A stretch of DNA of 64,000 bases. It comes from Rhodocyclaceae bacterium (lineage in GTDB: Bacteria; Pseudomonadota; Gammaproteobacteria; Burkholderiales; Rhodocyclaceae). Location: contig JAGTRP010000003.1 of the NCBI GenBank assembly GCA_018261935.1, forward strand, positions 62,001-126,000. The letters are read 5' to 3'. Positions 54,849-62,917 of this stretch are shown one piece after another. How positions within the stretch are numbered: the first letter of the stretch is position 1; every line of letters begins with the position of its first letter. A program made the position numbers and the translations under genes. Under the pieces are notes generated by a model, which made no database searches, was not told the origin of the DNA, and saw only the letters and a program-made list of their open reading frames with translations.

Positions 54849-56272
54849 GCCCCCTGCTCCAGGGCGGTGATCCTGGCTTCCGCGGCCGCCAGCCTGGATC
54901 GCAGATAGGCGGCCTCGAATACAAGGCACTGGTCATAGCGCAAGCCGAGCCGCATGCCGCGGCTGACTTGGCGACGCTCTGTCTTGTCCCTGACAACGGG
55001 AGTGGTAATGGGAACGTCGACCATGAGAGGCTCCACTACCGGCATGCCATCCGCACCCGTCCGATCCACCATCACAGCGTCGCCAGCCTCATCCACCACA
55101 GCGCGGACCTGGGTGGCCTGGCGGGTTACAGGCTTGGTTCCTCTGACCAGTGTTGGAACACCGCTGCGGATTTCAATGCGTTCATCGGGCACGTCGACGG
55201 TCTCCATGACCGGCTCGTCAACCGTCTCTGTGCCAACTATCTCTTCCACATCCTCGAAAATTTCATCCTGGCACCAGAGGCCGTAGCGGGCGGCATCCAG
55301 CCCTTCCGCCGCGAACGCTGCCTGCACTTCCTGAGCAATCGTGCCTGCATGCAGTCGGGCATCGACGCCCTTGCGCTCGATGGCATCCAGGAACTGGAAT
55401 ACTAGCCACCGCACCCGCCCCCACGCTAGAAGCTCCGGCTCGGCCAGTTCGCTGCGAACGTGCTTTTGAGTACCATCGGAGGTGTTGATGGTGCCGGTTC
55501 CAGCATAAACCACCGACCACCGATGCAGGGCATCGCCGAGGGTCTGAAAATTGTCAGCCCCTCCCCGAAACACGGCATTACCCGCGAACCATCGCTCGTT
55601 TCCACCGATGATGCCGCGCATACCATTGCCGCCAGCATAAATCCCGATGGCGTTCAAAACATCGGCCTCGGTGGAGATGTAGGCGATTCCGGTACCGCTA
55701 TATATAACCATTGGCGTGTCGCCGCCAGCGAACGTCCCAGCAACGCCAGCTGCGCCATTGTTTACGCTCAACAATGTGGCGTTGGAGATGGTCCCGCCGT
55801 TAATGGTCGGGCTGATCAAAGTCTTGCTGGTGAGCGTCTCCGCGCCGGTCTTGGTGGCATAGGCCGACAGGCTGGTCAGGAAGGCCTGCAGCGCCGTCAC
55901 CGCAGTGGTCACATTGGTCGCAGGGTTTGTGAGATCGACCGTTGGATTGGCAGAGGTTTCCCACTCGTAGAGCTGGGCGATGGTCGTCAGGTACTTGCTC
56001 TGCAGGTCGGATATCTGGACGGCCAGCTCGGCCGGAAGCAGGCCGGTGTGGATCAGGGCATAGCTCAGCCCGGAGGCATTTGCCCCCAGGTAGTTGCTGG
56101 CCAGCGTGAGCTGGGTGTTGCTCTGCACGCTCGCCACTTCGAAAAGGGCGCCGCCGATCAGCATCACGTCTCCGGCGCGGGCCAGGCCGGCGCTGGCCCA
56201 GGTGGTTCCGCTACCATTGACGGTCGTGCTGTTGTTGGTGACGCTGATGGTGCCGCTTGTTGTCCAGGGCAT
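54845..56272 (-). CDS. Tail fibre with S74 self-cleaving chaperone domain
   Basis: The 475-residue protein has a beta-rich fibre shaft (ISVTNNSTTVNGSGTTWASA; LTSKTLISPTINGGTISNAT) and a C-terminal peptidase S74 domain: INTSDGTQKHVR, where cleavage before the Ser is expected, then FQFLDAIERKG and HAGTIAQEVQAAFAAEG. The end has a coiled coil (SRLAAAEARITALEQ). Host recognition is likely. Confidence 0.82.
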   Translation of the reverse strand: MPWTTSGTISVTNNSTTVNGSGTTWASAGLARAGDVMLIGGALFEVASVQSNTQLTLASNYLGANASGLSYALIHTGLLPAELAVQISDLQSKYLTTIAQLYEWETSANPTVDLTNPATNVTTAVTALQAFLTSLSAYATKTGAETLTSKTLISPTINGGTISNATLLSVNNGAAGVAGTFAGGDTPMVIYSGTGIAYISTEADVLNAIGIYAGGNGMRGIIGGNERWFAGNAVFRGGADNFQTLGDALHRWSVVYAGTGTINTSDGTQKHVRSELAEPELLAWGRVRWLVFQFLDAIERKGVDARLHAGTIAQEVQAAFAAEGLDAARYGLWCQDEIFEDVEEIVGTETVDEPVMETVDVPDERIEIRSGVPTLVRGTKPVTRQATQVRAVVDEAGDAVMVDRTGADGMPVVEPLMVDVPITTPVVRDKTERRQVSRGMRLGLRYDQCLVFEAAYLRSRLAAAEARITALEQGA

Positions 56273-56281
56273 GATGGGCTC

Positions 56282-56710
56282 CTAAAGCTCGGTCGGCGAA
56301 GCCGGCCAGATGATGGTTTCCGGGAATCCTGGCTGATGGGTGATATCCAGCAGGGATTGGCGGTAGGATGTCCAGGCGGCCCGCTGGCCGTCGTTCATCG
56401 CCGCCCAGCGCACGGCACTGATGCGGTCGACAGTCGCCGCAAACCGGCGGTCACGCTCGGACCGGATCTCTTGGGCGGCCCGGGCCGGATCGATCAGCCA
56501 CAGGCCAAGACCCGCATCCCATCGGTGATTCGGGCTTGGCCGTTTCGCCCGCTTGACGATCTCTCCGGAGGCCCGTCGGTACACCTCGCTGGAATCCTCA
56601 AAGGCCAGGTTGTCCGGTATCCGGGCGAAGACCCTTTCGTCGACGGGCGACGAGGTTTCAAGAAAGGCAACAGCTGAGCCGCCGCCATCGAATTGCGCGT
56701 ACCTAATCAT
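56282..56710 (-). CDS. Tail-fibre assembly-like protein
   Basis: The 142-residue protein has a fibre-associated end: REIRSERDRRFAATVDR-like IRSERDRRFAATVDRI, then WTSYRQSLLDITHQPGFP and IIWP, a pattern common in phage tail assembly chaperones. It lies between two structural genes. Function by analogy. Confidence 0.65.
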   Translation of the reverse strand: MIRYAQFDGGGSAVAFLETSSPVDERVFARIPDNLAFEDSSEVYRRASGEIVKRAKRPSPNHRWDAGLGLWLIDPARAAQEIRSERDRRFAATVDRISAVRWAAMNDGQRAAWTSYRQSLLDITHQPGFPETIIWPASPTEL

Positions 56711-57473
56711 AAAAAGCCCCGTCGGACATGAGAATGAATCCCGGCGCGTTGCCGTAGATGTCGGTGGTTCCGCTGCTCAAACCGCGCTGCGCGGAATACG
56801 CATCGACCATGAAGGTCAGGGTGCCGCCGCTGTAACGGGCTCCCATCAGATAGACGTACTGGTCGTAAGCGCTGCTGGATTGCTTGACGACCCCGAGACC
56901 GGCCATCCCCGCATAGGGAAAGCACATGATGGGTTTCGTCATGCCGACCCCTGGCACCAGACTGTACGATCCCTGGTCGGGAATAAGGAGCCACCCACCA
57001 CTCCAGGACGAGGATCGCCACTCCATGAAGGACTGGGGGTTCGGCATCAGGCCGCTATACACCAGGCGCAAATATTTATTGGTGGAGCGGGTGCTGAAAC
57101 AGGAGGCGCCGGTGGAGGTATAGACCTCCATACCATAGTCGTCGCCAGCGGCCGCCATGGGGGCATCGTACTTGCGGAACACGTACACCTCTGGAGCGCT
57201 TCCGGTGCTCGCGATGACGATCCGCCACTGGTCACTCCCGATGCTCTCCACCCCGAGTGTCACCTGCTTGGCGCCATCGCCGCAGGTCGCAAACACCAGG
57301 GGCAGGTCCGGACAGTTCGACACCGTGTAGCGATATTCCCAATACGTCGTGTAATTGGGAATCGGGGCGATGCTCTGGGACAGCACCGCCTTGCCGACAA
57401 ATACCGGATTCACCGTCTCGCTCGAAATAAGGACGGTGGCGTTGTCGTTCCGGATTAGGAGGCCGTAACTCAT
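56703..57473 (-). CDS. Phage tail-tip or fibre protein
   Basis: The 256-residue beta-rich protein begins MSYGLLIRNDNATVLISSET and has many Tyr, Ser and Gly. The first residues resemble those of its neighbour at 57470, which begins MSYGVELRYAS, and both look like small baseplate or receptor-binding proteins. Overlap with the next stop is four bases. No known domain seen. Confidence 0.65.
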   Translation of the reverse strand: MSYGLLIRNDNATVLISSETVNPVFVGKAVLSQSIAPIPNYTTYWEYRYTVSNCPDLPLVFATCGDGAKQVTLGVESIGSDQWRIVIASTGSAPEVYVFRKYDAPMAAAGDDYGMEVYTSTGASCFSTRSTNKYLRLVYSGLMPNPQSFMEWRSSSWSGGWLLIPDQGSYSLVPGVGMTKPIMCFPYAGMAGLGVVKQSSSAYDQYVYLMGARYSGGTLTFMVDAYSAQRGLSSGTTDIYGNAPGFILMSDGAFYD

Positions 57474-57775
57474 TTGGCGATGACGTAGATGGTCGAATCC
57501 ATATTGCCGTTGTAGCCGCTGGCCGTCCAAGAGAGAGTCGGAACGCCGTCACCGTCATAGCTGGCGGAAACGTAATGGACGTGCTGCGTCCACCCGTTGG
57601 CCGCCTGGGCCGGTATGGCAACGCCGTACACACTCACGCCGGCGAGTTCAGGAAAGGACAGCGACCCCGAGGCGCCCGCCGGCGCCGATAGAGCGCCGAC
57701 GATGGTCGTACCGATATCGCCCGGACCAAAGATGAGGCTGCCCGAGGCATAGCGAAGCTCGACGCCGTAGCTCAT
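57470..57775 (-). CDS. Small phage tail protein
   Basis: The 101-residue beta-rich protein starts MSYGVELRYASGSLIFGPG and is coupled to its neighbours by four-base overlaps at both ends. The shared N-terminal pattern with 56703-57473 suggests a duplicated attachment domain. Function unknown. Confidence 0.65.
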   Translation of the reverse strand: MSYGVELRYASGSLIFGPGDIGTTIVGALSAPAGASGSLSFPELAGVSVYGVAIPAQAANGWTQHVHYVSASYDGDGVPTLSWTASGYNGNMDSTIYVIAK

Positions 57776-60700
57776 AGCAGCAGGTTCCCCGCCTTCCAAC
57801 GCGTGACACCGTTGGCATCGAATACCTTGATCACGTCATCGTGAATCTCCGTGCGGGCTCCGGTATCCCGGGTGCGCAGGGTGCCGATTCTTGCGGTGAT
57901 AGCGGATAGTTCCTGGACATTGAGCGAGCGGGCCAGAACCGTTCCGTCGACAATTAGATTCCCGTTCATTCCCAGGGCGTTCTGGCCATTGACCACACCA
58001 GCCACCATGAGCTGAACGGGCGTTCCACTGCCATCCGGAAGCGCCCACAGGAACTTGTCGGCTAGCCAGACCACGCTGCTTCCACCCTGGCCGCTCACCA
58101 ATTCCATCCCGGCCACCCGCAGCACGCCGCCCTGCATGGTTTGCACTTGCAGGACATACTTGGACTCGATGCCGGTTACCTTGCTGGCAGTCGTTTCGGA
58201 CTGCTGTTTCACCGATGCGAAGTCGCCGGTGTCGAGCCTCGCCTGCAGGGTGCTGATGCTGCTGGCGTTGGCCGCGTCTACGAAAGTCCGGACCGCCTGC
58301 TCAGCCGTGATGGCGGCCGCATTGGAACTGACCGCCGCGGCCAGTATCAGGCGGGCGCTCGCTTCAGCCTTGATATCGTCGGCGTTGGCCACAATGTCGA
58401 GCTGAGCTGCGGCGATCCGGCTGCGGCTAAGCAAATCCTTTTCGGTAGCGGCATCCAGACTGAGCGCCTGGCGCAGCGCCGTTTCTGCCAGGCGCTGGGC
58501 GGCGTTGGCTGCATCCACCGTCAGGGCGCCGGCGGCCGCATCGACGGCGCCATCGACGTAGGCTTGAGAGGCCTTGAGCGATACTTCGCCAGCGAGCTGG
58601 CTTACCTGGCTCTGGGCAGAGGACATGTCGCCCTGCAGGGTGCTCACGGTGGCCACCGTATTGGTTAGGGTGCCCTCGGCCGCGTTGAGGTCCGTTTCAA
58701 CTTGGGTGAGGCGCGCCTCCACGTCGGTGGTGACATTGGCCGTCGCCAGTAGATTAATTTGTCCGGTCACCGGGTCGACGCTGATGGTCGCATCGGTGAC
58801 CGCGCGCTCGAACAGCACCCGCGACGACAAAGCGTCGATATCGACGGCGCGCTGCAGGATGTCGGTCGACATGCCGGGAATCAGGGCGATCGGCGCGGCC
58901 AATTCCTGGGCCAACTGCCCGAATCCAAGGGCGCCTTGCAGCTGGGCAAGGATTGTCGACGGGTCGGTGATAGCCGTGGCGTACAGACCGCCGGTGGTGC
59001 TGGCCGGATACCAGGCGGAAACATTACCCCAGGTGTCCACCACCCGGATCCAGTAGTAGCCGCCGCCGCCGGGGGAGAGGCCCGGGTGGGTGTACTCCCG
59101 CCGGGGGAATGCCTCGGTGGTCAGGCGGGTGAAGGAGGCATGCCCCCGGTCATTGACGGAGGCGAACCACACTTCCGTGGACCGGATGTCCTGCCGAGCA
59201 TCGCCGAAGGTCCACACCAGGCGGACGGAAAACAGGGCCCCCGTCGCGGTAGCCACCGGGGCGGCCGGGGCGACGATCGGCGGGGTTGCGGATGTGCCGT
59301 TCAGCACAGCCCAGGCGCTCTTCATCCCGCCATAGACGGAGATGGATCGAACCCGCACATCATAGACCCGGCCGACGATGGACACCGGAATGGTGAAGCG
59401 CGGATCCACCACGGTGGCCGTATCCCAGGGGCCGTCATTCTCGCGCCAGGCCACTTCGTAGCCGACCACCCAGGCCGATGCCGGCGCCGTCCAGGTCGCC
59501 ACCATCCGGGGCACCGTGGCGCCGTCCGGCTGGGTGATGTTCTGCATGGCCATGGCCAGCCCGGTCGGCGCCGGCACGTTGGCCGGGTCCGGCAGGTTGG
59601 TGGCCGGGCTGACCCGGGGCGTGGTGAGCGGCGTCAAGGAATAGACGGAATCGTCGTATTCCTGCACCTCGACCTCCACTTCGTCGGACGACAGGAGGCG
59701 GATGGCTATGATCCGGAACGGCTTGGCGACCCAGCCTGGGGTGCTGTGGGTGATGGGAACCACATCCCCGGCCTCGCAGAACATGCCGGATAGGAAAGCT
59801 CTGAAGGTGGCCGCGATGCCGAAACGGCTCTGCCGCATCGCCTGTTCGGCCAGGATCTTGGCCTCGTAGGGATTGCTGGTAAAAGGCAGCTCCAGCTTCT
59901 TTTCCAGCATCAGGCCGTTGTCGTCGGCCCGGAAGGCCGGGGAATCCGAGGTCATCAGGTCCGGCTGCCATTCCCGGTCCGGGTTGAACCAGTTGGCCCG
60001 GACACGGTTGGCCCGGTTGCGCTTGCTGCCCGTTGGGATGCGCCAGGCGCCGACGATGTTGTCCTCGTTGAACTCGAATTCGGTCGGAACTTCGGCCTTA
60101 TCGATCACCAGGCCGTATCCCCGGGCGGAGAAGGTCGGCATGCCCCGGCAGCAGGACATGATGTTGACTACATTCACGTCGCTCGACTGGTCGGTGTTGA
60201 TAATGCCGTTGCAGGTGTGGCGCTTGCGGGTGGAGCCGTCGGGGGCCAGGAAGGTCTGGTCGCAGACATTGGCCGAGACGATGATGGATGCGTCGTCGAT
60301 TTCGCCCACCGGGATGCCCCGGCCGTACCGGGCATGGGTGAGATAGTCCCGGGTGCAGAGGGCCGGGTTGTCGCTCCATTCCGTGGTGCCGTTCCGGGGG
60401 TCATAGACCAGCCGGCCCTTGATGTCGGCGGTGATGGTCGGCAGGCCCTGGAAGACGTGGGGGTCGTACTTGATCTTGACGTAGGTGTAGGCTACGCCCC
60501 GCAGGCGGTGGTTTGCGGTCCACGTTCCCGGGAGGGAGTCGATGAGGCTTTGGCAGGCAGCCTGGTCGTCACTCCCCAGGAACCTCTCGACGGTCACCAA
60601 GCCTGCATACTTGGAATCGTTCCAGACCAGGCCGTCGAGATACACCTCCTCGATGGCGGCAATGGGCCCCTCGCAGTGGGCAGTGACGATATGGAGGTAT

Positions 60701-61017
60701 TCATTGCTCTCGCCCGACACCTCGACCAGGCAGCGGGTGCCGCCGATTTGCCGGCGGCCGTAAACCACCATGATGGGGTCGACGGTGCCGGCGGTGTTGA
60801 GAAGCGCCCCGCGGGCAATGGAATCGACGGACTGGGACTTTGGGGATTTGTTGAGGCCGGCAGCGGAGGACAATGCGGATCCAACTGCCATGCTCGTGAC
60901 GCCGCTGATGACAGCGGCACCGATTCCACCTGCAACAACCCATCCGGCAGCGGCGGCAGCCGATGCTGCCGCCGCCCCAGCGGCCAGCCCGGCGACGGCA
61001 ACGACGGCGGCCGGCAT
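57772..61017 (-). CDS. Tail tip / central fibre protein (lambda J-like)
   Basis: The 1081-residue protein starts with a hydrophobic Ala/Gly stretch, then the J-like core (VYGRRQIGGTRCLVEVSGES, GLVWNDSKYAG, ADIKGRLVYDPRNGTTEWSD, GYGLVIDKAEVPTEFEFNED), fibronectin-like segments near 530-760 (PTGLAMAMQNITQPDG; VVGYEVAWRE), and a long coiled coil. It joins the tail to host receptors. The ATG at 61017 overlaps the upstream stop as TGATG. Confidence 0.88.
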   Translation of the reverse strand: MPAAVVAVAGLAAGAAAASAAAAAGWVVAGGIGAAVISGVTSMAVGSALSSAAGLNKSPKSQSVDSIARGALLNTAGTVDPIMVVYGRRQIGGTRCLVEVSGESNEYLHIVTAHCEGPIAAIEEVYLDGLVWNDSKYAGLVTVERFLGSDDQAACQSLIDSLPGTWTANHRLRGVAYTYVKIKYDPHVFQGLPTITADIKGRLVYDPRNGTTEWSDNPALCTRDYLTHARYGRGIPVGEIDDASIIVSANVCDQTFLAPDGSTRKRHTCNGIINTDQSSDVNVVNIMSCCRGMPTFSARGYGLVIDKAEVPTEFEFNEDNIVGAWRIPTGSKRNRANRVRANWFNPDREWQPDLMTSDSPAFRADDNGLMLEKKLELPFTSNPYEAKILAEQAMRQSRFGIAATFRAFLSGMFCEAGDVVPITHSTPGWVAKPFRIIAIRLLSSDEVEVEVQEYDDSVYSLTPLTTPRVSPATNLPDPANVPAPTGLAMAMQNITQPDGATVPRMVATWTAPASAWVVGYEVAWRENDGPWDTATVVDPRFTIPVSIVGRVYDVRVRSISVYGGMKSAWAVLNGTSATPPIVAPAAPVATATGALFSVRLVWTFGDARQDIRSTEVWFASVNDRGHASFTRLTTEAFPRREYTHPGLSPGGGGYYWIRVVDTWGNVSAWYPASTTGGLYATAITDPSTILAQLQGALGFGQLAQELAAPIALIPGMSTDILQRAVDIDALSSRVLFERAVTDATISVDPVTGQINLLATANVTTDVEARLTQVETDLNAAEGTLTNTVATVSTLQGDMSSAQSQVSQLAGEVSLKASQAYVDGAVDAAAGALTVDAANAAQRLAETALRQALSLDAATEKDLLSRSRIAAAQLDIVANADDIKAEASARLILAAAVSSNAAAITAEQAVRTFVDAANASSISTLQARLDTGDFASVKQQSETTASKVTGIESKYVLQVQTMQGGVLRVAGMELVSGQGGSSVVWLADKFLWALPDGSGTPVQLMVAGVVNGQNALGMNGNLIVDGTVLARSLNVQELSAITARIGTLRTRDTGARTEIHDDVIKVFDANGVTRWKAGNLLL

Positions 61018-61451
61018 CAGCGAACTCCCAGCACCGAAACCGGCGCCGCCAGGTGATACGGTTCGAACATAGCCACGCCGCGCTCCAGCGTAGAAGACAA
61101 GTATGTCCGGCCCAGGCAGACGGCAGCGCCAATATTCCCGGGCAAATCCACGAGGGCAATATCGCCGACCTGGATCATGGCGGGTTCCACCGCAACGCAG
61201 CCATCGGAGAGCAGCCGCTCCACCACCCCGGCCGTGCCGTGCTTCCGAGCCCAGCAAAGGGCACGCGTTTCGGTGGCCATATGCCGGCGATACTTGCTCA
61301 TGAGGTCGCTACCGCACTGAGCATCTAGAGCCCGCAGCGCCAAGGCGACACAGTTCGTTTCGCCCCACGTAAAGAGCTTGCCCTTTTCGCCCCGAGCCCA
61401 AGCGATGAGCTTGATTTCCCAATCCGGCAAAGCTGATAATGCCCTAGTCAT
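61017..61451 (-). CDS. Tail assembly protein in NlpC/K position (DUF6950-like)
   Basis: The 144-residue protein has WARGEKGKLFTWGETNCVALALRALDA, with a Cys in the position of the NlpC/P60 nucleophile, and ends with VALVDLPG-like IALVDLPGNIGAAVCLG. It lies directly before the J-like gene, where K-like peptidases are found. The His of the catalytic pair is not clearly placed. Confidence 0.72.
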   Translation of the reverse strand: MTRALSALPDWEIKLIAWARGEKGKLFTWGETNCVALALRALDAQCGSDLMSKYRRHMATETRALCWARKHGTAGVVERLLSDGCVAVEPAMIQVGDIALVDLPGNIGAAVCLGRTYLSSTLERGVAMFEPYHLAAPVSVLGVR

Positions 61452-61475
61452 TTGCGCCAACCACAAGAGAAACCC

Positions 61476-61742
61476 ATGAGAACAGCACTGGTGATCCTTT
61501 TTTCTGCAGCACTTGCGGGCTGCATCGTCCCCGGACGACTAGCACGCGAGCGAGAGGCTGTGCAGGGCCAATCCGAGCCCTACCGAACTGGGTATATGGA
61601 TGGATGCGAAAGCAGCTTGTCAGAATCGCCATTCGCATCGAAAGACGAGGCCATATTCCGACGCGACAGCAAGCGCATGAAGAGCGATAGCGAGTACGCC
61701 ATTGGCTGGAATGACGGCCAGTGGAAGTGCCGGGTACGGTAG
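61476..61742 (+). CDS. Reverse-strand lipoprotein inside the prophage (moron candidate)
   Basis: The 88-residue protein has a lipobox (LVILFSAALAGC), then a charged domain with SEPYRTGYMDGCESS and YAIGWNDGQWKC, which may form a disulfide. AAGAGA precedes the ATG. It is the only plus-strand gene in this module, between two tail genes, as expected of a lysogenic-conversion gene. Function unknown; exclusion of other phages is one possibility. Confidence 0.7.
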   Translation: MRTALVILFSAALAGCIVPGRLAREREAVQGQSEPYRTGYMDGCESSLSESPFASKDEAIFRRDSKRMKSDSEYAIGWNDGQWKCRVR

Positions 61743-61751
61743 CAACCTGAA

Positions 61752-62321
61752 TCACTTCGCACCCCACTTGATGTCCTTGTTGAGACGGCTCACGAACTCG
61801 AATCCCAGGTCTCCCGGGAACCAGATCTGCTGCTCATCATGGTTGGTGTGCCGGCCAGGTGTGCGCTCGAAATCAATCCAGTGGGAGCTGACGGGCACGG
61901 ATACCGTACAGGTGCCGCTGTCCGGGTCCTCCTCGATGACCGGTGCGTCGCAGCGGCCGTCCAGGATGGAGATGGGATCGATGATGACTGTGTCGTCCAG
62001 CGTCGAGAGAAACGCCTTCCGGATCACCAGGCGGCGATCGATGTAGTTATGGGTCAGGACCCCGGCGATTTCTGACTGGTCTACGCCGGAGAGCACCACG
62101 GCCGTCTGGCTGACCTTGAGATCGGCCGTTTCCTCAATCTGGTCGAAGCCGATGAAGTGCCCGACCGCAGGGTAGGTATTGCCGTTCCAGACGATTTCCC
62201 GGTAGGCATCGGTGGCGTAGGTGGCGGCACCATCCAGGTACAGCTCGAAGAGGTGGACCGGCTGGCTGGACGGCTTGGCGGCTTCGGCCTGGACGGCCTG
62301 GGATGCGCCGCGGCCGCTCAC
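61752..62321 (-). CDS. DUF2163-like phage tail protein
   Basis: The 189-residue protein has LFELYLDGAATYATDAYREI, YPAVGHFIGFDQIEETADLK and HWIDFERTPGRHTNHDEQQ, the pattern of DUF2163/BR0599-type tail proteins located before the NlpC-like gene. The GTG at 62321 overlaps the upstream stop as GTGA. Confidence 0.72.
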   Translation of the reverse strand: MSGRGASQAVQAEAAKPSSQPVHLFELYLDGAATYATDAYREIVWNGNTYPAVGHFIGFDQIEETADLKVSQTAVVLSGVDQSEIAGVLTHNYIDRRLVIRKAFLSTLDDTVIIDPISILDGRCDAPVIEEDPDSGTCTVSVPVSSHWIDFERTPGRHTNHDEQQIWFPGDLGFEFVSRLNKDIKWGAK

Positions 62322-62917
62322 GGCAGGACCTCCACCAGCTCGCAATTCCAGGAGTACTTCAGGGGCGGCTCGATGGGGGTTTCCACCAGGTCGGAGGCAA
62401 AGGCCACCGTGAACGAAACATTGTCGAGGATGACGGACTCGGCCTGGGCAACCTGGGCATAGAGGGCCGGCTCGATGGACAGATCGACGTTACCGTTGAT
62501 GTCGGCCGCGGCGTCGGCGGTGAGCATATAGACCTTGCTGTGGCTGCCGAACTTGATGAAATCACCGGCCAGCCCGAGGGTCTGGGATGGCGTCACTCCG
62601 GTCACCGGCACGGTGCGTCCCGAGGCCGTTGTGGTCCGGATGACGGGCGTTCCTCCCCCGGTTGCCTGGCGCTTGCCGATCACGGCCGGGACGAAGGAGA
62701 AGGTGCCGTACTGGCCTCGCTGGGAGAGGGCGAAGGCAATCAGCGGCGCCATCTCGGCCCGCCGGCGCGCCTGGAAGGACAGACTGAAGGCCCAGCGCTG
62801 ACCTCCCCGGCTGCGCACGTTGCGCTTCAGCGAATGGGACTGGGATACCATGGTCGGCTGGATGGATTTCTGGACCATCGACGACGGCGCCGGGGAGGTC
62901 GGGAAGGTGCCGCTCAT
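62318..62917 (-). CDS. Phage distal-tail-like protein
   Basis: The 199-residue protein lies between tape measure and DUF2163-like genes, where distal tail proteins are found. Blocks QRWAFSLSFQARRRAEMAPL and GDFIKFGSHSKVYMLTADAA are visible. Overlaps are four bases at both ends. Function by position. Confidence 0.65.
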   Translation of the reverse strand: MSGTFPTSPAPSSMVQKSIQPTMVSQSHSLKRNVRSRGGQRWAFSLSFQARRRAEMAPLIAFALSQRGQYGTFSFVPAVIGKRQATGGGTPVIRTTTASGRTVPVTGVTPSQTLGLAGDFIKFGSHSKVYMLTADAAADINGNVDLSIEPALYAQVAQAESVILDNVSFTVAFASDLVETPIEPPLKYSWNCELVEVLP

